Source: Cupriavidus sp. WGlv3 (GTDB lineage: Bacteria > Pseudomonadota > Gammaproteobacteria > Burkholderiales > Burkholderiaceae). From it: a stretch of 64,000 nucleotides of DNA. The stretch spans positions 1 through 64,000 of the forward strand of contig NZ_JALHRX010000023.1 of assembly GCF_023952475.1 (NCBI RefSeq), read 5' to 3'. The translations under genes were made by a program, and so were the position numbers. The notes beneath the pieces are model-generated. The model saw only the letters and a program-made list of their open reading frames with translations. It did not search any database and was not told the origin of the DNA. Positions 45,152 through 52,495 of the stretch are shown piece by piece. Each line of letters begins with the position of its first letter. The first letter of the stretch is position 1.

Positions 45152-45853
45152 TCAGACTACCTTGATGGTGAGATCGCCCACGCCGCCGACGTGGCACTGC
45201 ATGACATCGCCCTTGACCACCGGCCCCACGCCCTCGGGCGTGCCGCTGAAGATCAGGTCGCCGGGCTGCAGCTCGAACAGTTTCGACAGGTACGACACCA
45301 TCTCCGGCACCGACCAGATCAGGTCCGAGAGATCGCCGCGCTGCTTTTCGACGCCGTTGACCGACAGCGCGACCTCGCCCTTCTCCGGATGGCCGATGGC
45401 CGCGACCGGCACGATCGGGCCGATCGGCGCGGAGCGGTCGAAGGCCTTGCCGGTCTCCCACGGGCGCCCGGTCTTCTTCGATTCGTTCTGCAGGTCGCGG
45501 CGGGTCATGTCCAGGCCCACGGCATAGCCGAACACGTGGCCGGCAGCCTGCTCGACCGGGATGTCGCGGCCGCCCTTGCCGATCGCCACCACCAGCTCCA
45601 CTTCATAGTGGCAGTTGCTGGTGCCCGGCGGGTACGGGAAGGCGCCTTCGGCGCCGTCGGCGACGTAGCTGACCGCATCGGACGGCTTGCAGAAGAAGAA
45701 CGGCGGCTCGCGGTCGGGGTCCGAACCCATTTCCCGGGCATGGGCGGCATAGTTGCGGCCGACGCAGTACACGCGCCGGACCGGAAAGCTGGCGTGGCTG
45801 CCGCGCACAGGCACGCCGACGGGCGCGGGCGGGGCGAACACGAATTCGGTCAT
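45152..45853 (-). CDS. Fumarylacetoacetate hydrolase family protein
   Basis: Protein of 233 residues with the FAH fold: RVYCVGRNYAAHAREMG, FFFCKPSDAV, YEVELVVAIGKGG and GDLIFSGTPEGVGPV. Acidic metal ligands are in YEVEL and GLDMTRRDLQ. In the family such enzymes hydrolyse fumarylpyruvate or act as acylpyruvases or oxaloacetate decarboxylases. Pairing with maiA supports fumarylpyruvate or fumarylacetoacetate hydrolysis. The start is ATG 45853 (MTEFVFAPP). It is divergent from nasT. Confidence 0.85.
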   Translation of the reverse strand: MTEFVFAPPAPVGVPVRGSHASFPVRRVYCVGRNYAAHAREMGSDPDREPPFFFCKPSDAVSYVADGAEGAFPYPPGTSNCHYEVELVVAIGKGGRDIPVEQAAGHVFGYAVGLDMTRRDLQNESKKTGRPWETGKAFDRSAPIGPIVPVAAIGHPEKGEVALSVNGVEKQRGDLSDLIWSVPEMVSYLSKLFELQPGDLIFSGTPEGVGPVVKGDVMQCHVGGVGDLTIKVV

Positions 45854-46060
45854 GCATCTCTCCAGATAGTTCTGATCGGGGCTGCGACAGGGCCCGGTGC
45901 CGGGCGCAGCAGGGCAACAGGATACACCGCGGGCCGGGGCCTGCGTACGGCCGCATACAATGAATCCAGGCACGCTCGCAGCGCCGCCGCACCGGACTGG
46001 GGCGCCATCCCTGGCGCTGCCGGCGCGAATCTTGCATGGCGCACTGCAACAGAGCCAGCC

Positions 46061-46699
46061 ATGACACGACGCCATCCGCCCCCCACGACCACCCCGGCAG
46101 CCGCGGCCCCCACCAGCCGGGTGCTGCGCATCCTGCTCGTGCGCGACCCGCTCGACGCCGATCCCCTGAACGTCGAAACCATCCGCAGCGGGCTGGTGAA
46201 CGCGGGCTTCACCGAGATCCAGATCGTCGACGCCGACCTGCGGCTGCCCGACGTGATCACCGCCAGCCAGCCCGACATGCTGATCATCGCGTCCGAGTCC
46301 GCCGCGCGCGACACCATCGAGCACGTATGCGTCTCGACCCAGCATGCACCGCGCCCGATCGTGCTGTTCACCGACAACGACGACAGCCAGCGCATCAAGG
46401 CCGCGCTGAGCGCGGGCATTACCGCCTATATCGTCGACGGCCTGCGCGCGGACCGGGTCAAGACCGTGCTCGACGTCGCCTATGCACGCTTCGAGCTGGA
46501 CCAGCAGCTGCGCGCCGAACTCGACGCCACGCGGCTGAAGCTGGCCGAGCGCAAGGTGGTGGAGCGCGCCAAGGGCCTGCTGATGCAGGCGCGCGGGCTC
46601 AGCGAGGAAGACGCCTACAAGCGCCTGCGCAGCATGGCGATGGAACGCGGGCTGAAGCTGGTCGATGCCGCCCAGCGCGTGATCGACGTGATGGGCTGA
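46061..46699 (+). CDS. nasT: ANTAR-domain antiterminator with a degenerate receiver (NasT type)
   Basis: RNA-binding antitermination protein of 212 residues. A response-regulator-like domain covers residues ~22-140. An ANTAR domain follows at ~150-210 (AERKVVERAKGLLMQARGLSEEDAYKRLRSMAMERG). The receiver is not standard: the phosphoacceptor position at the end of beta-3 (PDMLIIASES) is Ala77 rather than Asp, and the beta-5 lysine is replaced (AYIVDG). T104 is kept. Phosphorylation therefore seems unlikely. NasT proteins are held by a nitrate-responsive partner, NasS. No NasS-like gene is adjacent; the neighbouring gene is instead the exported NrtA-like protein. The probable RNA target is the leader of the next gene. 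Confidence 0.92.
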   Translation: MTRRHPPPTTTPAAAAPTSRVLRILLVRDPLDADPLNVETIRSGLVNAGFTEIQIVDADLRLPDVITASQPDMLIIASESAARDTIEHVCVSTQHAPRPIVLFTDNDDSQRIKAALSAGITAYIVDGLRADRVKTVLDVAYARFELDQQLRAELDATRLKLAERKVVERAKGLLMQARGLSEEDAYKRLRSMAMERGLKLVDAAQRVIDVMG

Positions 46700-46757
46700 A
46701 CGTCGGGGGCTGCACGTCGGGGCTGAACGCCCGGCGCCGGCCGTTGCGGTGCAACGC

Positions 46758-46774
46758 CGCACGCGGCTGGTGCG
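46758..46774. promoter_or_regulatory. Possible NtrC enhancer site
   Basis: CGCAC-N7-GTGCG is a perfect inverted repeat in the 17-base format of the NtrC site (TGCAC-N7-GTGCA). It lies about 190 bases upstream of the predicted sigma-54 start site, a normal enhancer distance. Only one site is clear; a TGCAC-N6-GTGC at 46916-46930 is adjacent to the promoter and less convincing. Confidence 0.45.
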
Positions 46775-46930
46775 CTGCACGTTCGTGGCACCACGCCGCA
46801 TTCCCGCTTCGCTGATCCATTGCCGCGGGACTGCGGTGAACGTGTCCAGACCGCGTCACGTACGCACCGACCTCGTCCATTCCGCCCCGTTCCGGTACAA
46901 CACTCCCCGAAATGCTGCACCGCACAGTGC

Positions 46931-46946
46931 TGGCATACGCCTTGCG
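46931..46946 (+). promoter_or_regulatory. Sigma-54 (-24/-12) promoter of the nitrate-type transporter operon
   Basis: TGGCATACGCCTTGCG has the GG and GC elements with the exact spacing of the sigma-54 consensus TGGCACRNNNNTTGCW; C6 is T and the last base is G. The -12 C at 46945 puts +1 at 46957. rpoN is at 19173. Confidence 0.78.
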
Positions 46947-46956
46947 TCATGCAGGC

Positions 46957-47014
46957 ATCGGCCAACGGCGGCCGATCGACAATTCAGGCGGACACGGCCA
47001 ACGCAGGCCGCGTC
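46957..47014 (+). ncRNA. ANTAR-type two-hairpin leader RNA (hexaloops)
   Basis: Two hairpins lie in the leader. P1 is ATCGGCC/GGCCGAT (46957-46976) with loop AACGGC. P2 is CGGCC/GGCCG (46995-47010) with loop AACGCA, lengthened by GAC/GTC after one mismatch (46991-47014). Both loops have six bases with A at position 1 and G at position 4, the published ANTAR-target signature. The predicted +1 is the first base of P1. A terminator follows at 47031. The protein partner is encoded just upstream. Confidence 0.8.
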
Positions 47015-47030
47015 ACGTCACGGACAACGG

Positions 47031-47088
47031 CGTCCCCGCAGCGCACCGGTCTTCTGGCGAAGCCGGCCGCGCCAGGGGACGTTTTTTT
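47031..47088 (+). terminator. Leader terminator before the NrtA-like gene
   Basis: Outer stem CGTCCCC (47031-47037) with GGGGACG (47075-47081), then inner pairings GCGC/GCGC and CCGG/CCGG, followed by seven T (47082-47088). It ends 14 bases before the ATG at 47103, so it can stop transcription unless antiterminated. The ribosome binding site TTGGAG starts right after the T run. Confidence 0.82.
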
Positions 47089-47102
47089 CTTGGAGCCATG
47101 CA

Positions 47103-48431
47103 ATGCCCTCTCGCCTCAGCCATGCCAGGCCGCTGCACGCAGCCGTCCAGAACTCCGACGCCGCTGCCGACGCGGTACCGGCCAGCAGCGGCCGGCGCCG
47201 TGCGCTGGCCACCATCGCCGGTGCCAGCGTGATGACGCTGGTCGATCCGCTGGTGCGCGCCGGCGCCTGGGCCGCGGGCTCCGACGCGCCGGAGAAGACC
47301 GAGGTGCGCATCGGCTTTATCCCGCTGACCGACTGCGCCTCGGTGGTGATGGCGGCCACGCTGGGGCTCGACAAGAAGTACGGCATCAAGATCACGCCGA
47401 CCAAGGAAGCCTCGTGGGCGGGCGTGCGCGACAAGCTGGTCAACGGCGAGCTGGACGCGGCCCATGTGCTCTACGGCCTGGTCTATGGCGTGCAGCTCGG
47501 CATCGGCGGGCCGAAGAAAGACATGGCCGTGCTGATGAGCCTGAACCACAATGGCCAAGCCATCACGCTGTCGTCCAAGCTGGCCGAGAAAGGCGTCCGC
47601 GACGGCGCCAGCCTGAAGGCGCTGATGATGAAGGAAAAGCGCGACTACACCTTCGCCCAGACCTTCCCGACCGGCACGCACGCGATGTGGCTGTATTACT
47701 GGCTGGCTGCCAACGGCATCAACCCGATGCAGGACGCCAAGGCCATCACGGTGCCGCCGCCGCAGATGGTGGCCAACATGCGCGTGGGCAATATGGACGG
47801 CTTCTGCGTGGGCGAGCCGTGGGGCGCGCGCGCGATTGCCGACAAGATCGGCTTTACTGCCGAGACCACGCAGGCGATCTGGAAAAACCATCCGGAAAAG
47901 ACGCTGGGCACCACGGCCGAGTTCGTGCAGAAGTATCCCAACACGGCGCGCGCGATGGTGGCCGCGGTGCTGGAGGCGTCGAAGTTCATCGATGCATCGG
48001 CCTCCAACCGCCGCAAGACCGCCGAGACCATCGCCGCCAAGTCCTATGTCAACACCGACATGGACATCATCCTCGACCGCATGCTGGGCCGCTACACCAA
48101 CGGGCTCGGCAAGACCTGGGATGATCCCGACGCGATGAAGTTCTACCAGGACGGCAACGCGAACTTCCCGTTCCTGTCCGACGGCATGTGGTTCCTGACG
48201 CAGCACAAGCGCTGGGGCCTGCTCAAGGCCCACCCGGATTACCTCGCCGTGGCCAGGCAGGTCAACCGCATCGACATCTACAAGCAGGCCGCCACCGCCG
48301 CGCAGGTGCCGCTGCCCAGGAGCGACATGCGCAGCTCGAAGCTGATCGACGGCGTGGTCTGGGACGGCAAGGACCCGAAAGCCTACGCCGACGGTTTCAA
48401 GATCAAGGCCGGCAGCGCGCTTGCCGCCTGA
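47103..48431 (+). CDS. Nitrate-type ABC transporter substrate-binding protein (NrtA/NasF/CmpA family)
   Basis: Periplasmic binding protein of 442 residues for nitrate, nitrite, bicarbonate or cyanate-type anions. A twin-arginine-type signal is seen (SGRRRALATIAGASVMTL, about residues 29-46). The NrtA-like body follows: VRIGFIPLTDCASVVMAATLGLDKKYGI, FPTGTHAMWLYYWLAANGI, PPPQMVANMRVGNMDGFCVGEPWGARAI. The Tat-like signal argues for export, so it is not a cytosolic NasS. It heads the operon with a permease and an ATPase. Its leader carries the ANTAR-type hairpins and terminator. Nitrate is the best guess from family and regulation. Confidence 0.88.
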   Translation: MPSRLSHARPLHAAVQNSDAAADAVPASSGRRRALATIAGASVMTLVDPLVRAGAWAAGSDAPEKTEVRIGFIPLTDCASVVMAATLGLDKKYGIKITPTKEASWAGVRDKLVNGELDAAHVLYGLVYGVQLGIGGPKKDMAVLMSLNHNGQAITLSSKLAEKGVRDGASLKALMMKEKRDYTFAQTFPTGTHAMWLYYWLAANGINPMQDAKAITVPPPQMVANMRVGNMDGFCVGEPWGARAIADKIGFTAETTQAIWKNHPEKTLGTTAEFVQKYPNTARAMVAAVLEASKFIDASASNRRKTAETIAAKSYVNTDMDIILDRMLGRYTNGLGKTWDDPDAMKFYQDGNANFPFLSDGMWFLTQHKRWGLLKAHPDYLAVARQVNRIDIYKQAATAAQVPLPRSDMRSSKLIDGVVWDGKDPKAYADGFKIKAGSALAA

Positions 48432-48462
48432 TCCGCAGTGCCCCTGACCAAAGGAGCCCGAC

Positions 48463-49359
48463 GTGAATGCCATTGCCCACACCACACCCGAAGCCGCAGC
48501 CGCAGCCGACCCCGACACCAAGGAACGGACACGCCGGCGCGAACAGGAAATCTCCGCGCAGGCACGGCGCGCGGCACGCCGCGAGGCCGCCGCCGCGCTG
48601 GTGCTCAAGGCGGTGCCGCCGCTGCTGGGCTTCGCCCTGTTCGTGCTGGCCTGGCACGGCATCGCCACCATGATCCCGGCCATTCCCACCCCTGGCGCGA
48701 CATGGAACGCCGCGGTGCCGCTGTTTGCCGACCCGTTCTACCGCAACGGGCCCAATGACCAGGGCATCGGCTGGAATGTGCTGGCGTCGCTGGCGCGCGT
48801 GGCGGCGGGCTTCGGCCTGGCCGCGCTGGTCGGCATCCCGGCCGGCTTCGTGATCGGGCGCTTCGCCTTCCTGAACGCGATGACCGCGCCGGTGATAAGC
48901 CTGCTGCGCCCGGTATCGCCGCTGGCATGGCTGCCGATCGGGCTGCTGCTGTTCAAGGCCGCCAACCCCGCCGCGATCTGGGCAATCTTCATCTGCTCGA
49001 TCTGGCCGATGGTGATCAACACCGCGGTGGGCGTCACGCGCGTGCCGCAGGACTACCTGAACGTGGCGCGCGTGCTCGACCTGTCCGAGTGGAAAGTGTT
49101 CACGCGCGTGCTGCTGCCAGCGGTACTGCCTTACATGCTGACCGGCGTGCGGCTGTCAATCGGCACGGCCTGGCTGGTGATCGTCGCGGCCGAGATGCTC
49201 ACCGGCGGCACCGGCATCGGCTTCTGGCTGTGGGACGAGTGGAACAACCTGAAGGTCGAGCACATCGTGATCGCCATCTTCGTCATCGGCCTGATCGGCC
49301 TGCTGCTGGAACATTCGCTGCTGGCGCTGGCCCGGCGCTTCAGCTACGGCACCCATTGA
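48463..49359 (+). CDS. ntrB: Nitrate-type ABC transporter permease
   Basis: Inner-membrane permease of 298 residues with about six transmembrane helices. A charged cytoplasmic start (residues 1-44) precedes the first helix. The EAA-like loop that touches the ATPase is VARVLDLSEWKVFTRVLLPAVLPYMLTGVR. It matches NrtB/NasE-type permeases. It begins 31 bases after the binding-protein gene. The start at ATG 48463 follows a GGAG site. It works with the flanking genes as one importer. Confidence 0.88.
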   Translation: MNAIAHTTPEAAAAADPDTKERTRRREQEISAQARRAARREAAAALVLKAVPPLLGFALFVLAWHGIATMIPAIPTPGATWNAAVPLFADPFYRNGPNDQGIGWNVLASLARVAAGFGLAALVGIPAGFVIGRFAFLNAMTAPVISLLRPVSPLAWLPIGLLLFKAANPAAIWAIFICSIWPMVINTAVGVTRVPQDYLNVARVLDLSEWKVFTRVLLPAVLPYMLTGVRLSIGTAWLVIVAAEMLTGGTGIGFWLWDEWNNLKVEHIVIAIFVIGLIGLLLEHSLLALARRFSYGTH

Positions 49360-49378
49360 TCCGACCGGGAGAAACGCC

Positions 49379-50182
49379 ATGGACAAGTTCGTCAGCATCG
49401 AAAACGTCGGCCAGACCTTCAAGACCCGCAAGGGCCCGTTCGTCGCGCTGCGCGACATCGACCTGCACATCGCCGAGGGCGAGTTCATCACGCTGATCGG
49501 CCACTCCGGCTGCGGCAAGTCCACGCTGTTGAACCTGCTGGCGGGACTGGCCACGCCCACCACGGGCGCGCTGATCTGCGCCGGGCGCGAAATCGCCGGG
49601 CCCGGACCGGAGCGCGCGGTGGTATTCCAGAACCATTCGCTGCTGCCGTGGCTGACCTGTTTCGAGAACGTCTACCTCGGCGTCGAGCGTGTGTTCGCGG
49701 CCAGCGAGGACAAGGCGCAGCTCAGGGCGCGCACGCACGACACGCTGGCGCTGGTGGGCCTGAGCCACGCCGAAGGCAAATATCCGCACGAGATTTCCGG
49801 CGGCATGAAGCAGCGCGTCGGCATTGCCCGCGCGCTGGCGATGGCGCCCAAGGTGCTGCTGATGGACGAGCCCTTCGGCGCGCTCGATGCGCTCACGCGG
49901 GCGCACCTGCAGGACGAGCTGATCAAGATCGTGGCGCGCACGCGCAGCACGGTGGTGATGGTGACGCACGACGTCGACGAGGCCGTGCTGCTGGCCGACC
50001 GCATCGTGATGATGACCAACGGCCCGGCCGCCACCATCGGCGAAATCCTCGCGGTGGACCTGCCGCGCCCGCGCGAGCGCGTGGCGCTGGCGGACGATCC
50101 GGCCTACCACGGCTGCCGCACCGCGGTGCTGGACTTCCTCTACCGCAAGCAGCGCAATCCGGCGCTGCAGGAAGCGGCGTAG
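49379..50182 (+). CDS. Nitrate-type ABC transporter ATP-binding protein
   Basis: ATPase of 267 residues. Walker A is GHSGCGKSTLL, the Q-loop is FQNHSLLPW, the signature is ISGGMKQRVGIARAL, Walker B is VLLMDEPFGALDALT and the switch His is in VTHDVDEAVLL. This is the NrtD/SsuB/TauB-type branch, and position after the permease (19-base gap) identifies it as the nitrate-type system's motor. No C-terminal NrtA-like extension is present, so it is NrtD-like rather than NrtC-like. Confidence 0.9.
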   Translation: MDKFVSIENVGQTFKTRKGPFVALRDIDLHIAEGEFITLIGHSGCGKSTLLNLLAGLATPTTGALICAGREIAGPGPERAVVFQNHSLLPWLTCFENVYLGVERVFAASEDKAQLRARTHDTLALVGLSHAEGKYPHEISGGMKQRVGIARALAMAPKVLLMDEPFGALDALTRAHLQDELIKIVARTRSTVVMVTHDVDEAVLLADRIVMMTNGPAATIGEILAVDLPRPRERVALADDPAYHGCRTAVLDFLYRKQRNPALQEAA

Positions 50183-50266
50183 CGGTGTAGCGGCGCGCCA
50201 GGCGGCCATGGGCGCGGCCGCCGTGCTCCGCTATCATGAACCCAGAACACACTACCCCACGCCGCC

Positions 50267-51259
50267 ATGACCACCACCGTCGCCCCATTTCCCGCCGCCC
50301 GCTATATCAAGGAGATCGGCCGCGGCGTCAACGGCGCGCGCGCGCTGCCGCGCGAGGACGCGCAGGCCCTGTTCGACGCCATGCTGGCCGGGCGCGTGTC
50401 CGACCTGGAACTCGGCGCCATCCTGATGGCGTATCGCATCAAGGGCGAGGCGCCGCACGAGCTGGCCGGCATGCTGGAGGCCGCCCATGCGCACTGCCAG
50501 CCGCTGCCGGCGCCGCCGGACCGGCAGGTGGTGGTGATTCCCAGCTACAACGGCGCGCGCAAGCAGCCCAACCTGGTGCCGCTGCTGGCACTGCTGCTGG
50601 CCCGCGAAGGCATCCCCGTCCTGGTGCACGGCACGCGCGAGTTCGAGGGCCGCGTGACCAGCATGGCGCTGTTCGAGGCGCTGGGCGTGCCCCTGTGCGC
50701 GAGCACCGACGAAGCGTCGGCAAAGCTGCGGGATGGCGACGGCAATGGCCCGCTGGCGGTGCTGCCGGTGGATGTGCTGTCGCCCGGGTTGTCGCGCCTG
50801 CTGGAGCGGCGCACCGTGATCGGCCTGCGCAATTCGTCGCATACGGTGGCCAAGATGCTGCAGCCGGTGGGCGAGCACACGCCCGCCGAAGGCCTGCGGC
50901 TGTACAGCTACACCCACCCCGAATACCGCGAGACGCTGACCGACTACTTCTCGCACGAACCCGCCAACGTGCTGCTGGCGCGCGGCACCGAGGGCGAGGT
51001 GGTGGCCGATGCCCGGCGCACCGGCCGCATCGACTGGCTGCATGAAGGCCATCAGCAGACGCTGGTGGGCCAGGCCGGAGGCTCGATCGGCGACGTGCCG
51101 GAACTGCCGCCGGGCAGCGATGCCGGCCTGACCGTGGCCTGGATCCGGCGCGTGCTGGACGGCGCGGTGCCGGTGCCCGCGCCCATCACCATCCAGATCG
51201 AGGCCATCCGCGAATGCCTGCGCCAGGGCACGCGCGTGACCTGGGCCAGCCCGGTCTGA
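50267..51259 (+). CDS. ybiB: Anthranilate-phosphoribosyltransferase-like protein YbiB (TrpD2)
   Basis: Protein of 330 residues related to anthranilate phosphoribosyltransferase but of the YbiB/TrpD2 group, which binds nucleic acids and lacks the enzymatic motifs. IKEIGRGVNGARALPREDAQALFDAMLAGRVSDLELGAILMAYRIKGE is the TrpD-like N-terminal helical part; GTREFEGRVTSMALFEALGV and GLRNSSHTVAKMLQP follow. The TrpD glycine-rich PRPP loop is not preserved. E. coli ybiB is SOS-induced; no LexA box was found here. It is 85 bases after the transporter genes and may be co-transcribed. Confidence 0.85.
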   Translation: MTTTVAPFPAARYIKEIGRGVNGARALPREDAQALFDAMLAGRVSDLELGAILMAYRIKGEAPHELAGMLEAAHAHCQPLPAPPDRQVVVIPSYNGARKQPNLVPLLALLLAREGIPVLVHGTREFEGRVTSMALFEALGVPLCASTDEASAKLRDGDGNGPLAVLPVDVLSPGLSRLLERRTVIGLRNSSHTVAKMLQPVGEHTPAEGLRLYSYTHPEYRETLTDYFSHEPANVLLARGTEGEVVADARRTGRIDWLHEGHQQTLVGQAGGSIGDVPELPPGSDAGLTVAWIRRVLDGAVPVPAPITIQIEAIRECLRQGTRVTWASPV

Positions 51260-51277
51260 GCGGCCCGGCGACAACCG

Positions 51278-52153
51278 TCACGGCTTGCGCGGGGGCAGCG
51301 GAATGCGCTCGGTCTCGCCCGGCACGTGCGGGAACTGGTCGTCCTCCCAGCGCTGGGCCGCGGCCTCGATCGCCACCTTGCTGCTGGCGACGAAGTTCCA
51401 GTAGATAAAGCGGTGCCCGTCGGTCGGGTCGCCGCCGAGCAGCATCACCCGCGACGGCGCCGTGGCCGTCAGCGTCGCCGGCTGGCCCGGCGTGAGCACC
51501 ACCATGTGCTCCGCCGGCAGCGGCTCGCCGTCGAGCGAGACCGCCCCGTCGACCGGATAGATGCCGCGCTCGGCGTGGTCGGCGGGAATCTCCACGCTGG
51601 CCCCTGCGTCCAGTTCGATCGCGACGTACAGGGTACGGCTGAAGACCTTGACCGGCGAGGTCTGGCCGAACCCATCGCCGGCAATCACCACCATGCGCAG
51701 GCCGGGCCGCTCGATGCGCGGCAGGGTCGCGGCGGGATGGTGGAAGAACGACGGCTCGGCGCCCTCATGCTGCTGCGGCAGCGCCACCCAGGTCTGGATG
51801 CCATGCAGGCGTGCGCCCTCTGGGCGAACATGCTCGGGTGAACGCTCCGAGTGCACGATGCCGTGACCGGCGGTCATCCAGTTGACGTCGCCGGGGCGGA
51901 TCGCCTGGTCGCTGCCCAGGCTGTCGCGATGGATGATCTCGCCCTCGAAGAGATAGGTGACCGTGGCCAGGCCGATATGGGGATGCGGACGCACATCGGC
52001 GCCCTGGCCCGGCGGCAGCTGCACCGGCCCCATATGGTCGAAGAAAATAAACGGCCCGACGGTCTGGGTTGCCGCGGCCGGCAGCAGCCGGCGCACGGTG
52101 AAATCGCCCAGGTCGCGCACATGCGGCTTAAGCAAGTGTTCGATAGCAGACAT
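51278..52153 (-). CDS. Pirin family protein
   Basis: Bicupin of 291 residues. The N-terminal cupin holds the metal ligands: HPHIG (two histidines), then a later HSE in GHGIVHSERSPE. FDHMGPVQLPPG is the conserved pirin start. Bacterial pirins are iron-binding; some are quercetinases, others regulate metabolism. No flavonoid genes are nearby, so the role is open. The start at ATG 52153 follows a GGAGGA site. It is divergent from rpoH. Confidence 0.88.
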   Translation of the reverse strand: MSAIEHLLKPHVRDLGDFTVRRLLPAAATQTVGPFIFFDHMGPVQLPPGQGADVRPHPHIGLATVTYLFEGEIIHRDSLGSDQAIRPGDVNWMTAGHGIVHSERSPEHVRPEGARLHGIQTWVALPQQHEGAEPSFFHHPAATLPRIERPGLRMVVIAGDGFGQTSPVKVFSRTLYVAIELDAGASVEIPADHAERGIYPVDGAVSLDGEPLPAEHMVVLTPGQPATLTATAPSRVMLLGGDPTDGHRFIYWNFVASSKVAIEAAAQRWEDDQFPHVPGETERIPLPPRKP

Positions 52154-52388
52154 AACTCCTCCGATCGATAAGAGAGGCTCGCAAGCATGCCAGTGCGCCG
52201 CCCGCCGGTCGAGTGTAGCCGGTGCTGGAACAGTGCATTGCAGCGCCGGGCAGAACCCCTTTGCCCCGCTGGGCTCTAACTACCAGTGCGCGATGGCAGC
52301 GGTATCGTTGCCGTCTCTTTATCATCCTCCTGCCTATCCAAACAGGCAAAGCGATACCCGGGAACTATCGTGGTCATCGGAACTCCAA

Positions 52389-52415
52389 TTAGCACTCACC
52401 CGGCCAGAGTGCTAA
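52389..52415. promoter_or_regulatory. Perfect CIRCE element (HrcA operator) upstream of rpoH
   Basis: TTAGCACTC-N9-GAGTGCTAA is identical to the CIRCE consensus on both arms. It lies 80 bases before the rpoH start, in a 342-base gap between divergent pirin and rpoH genes. A TAAGAT at 52413-52418 may be a -10 overlapping the right arm. CIRCE is bound by HrcA, encoded elsewhere. Confidence 0.9.
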
Positions 52416-52495
52416 GATGTGTTGCAGTGCCGCCGATCCCCCAAGGGCCGCGGCGCACCGGCAACCGAACCGCCGGACGCGAAAGGAGCCATTGA

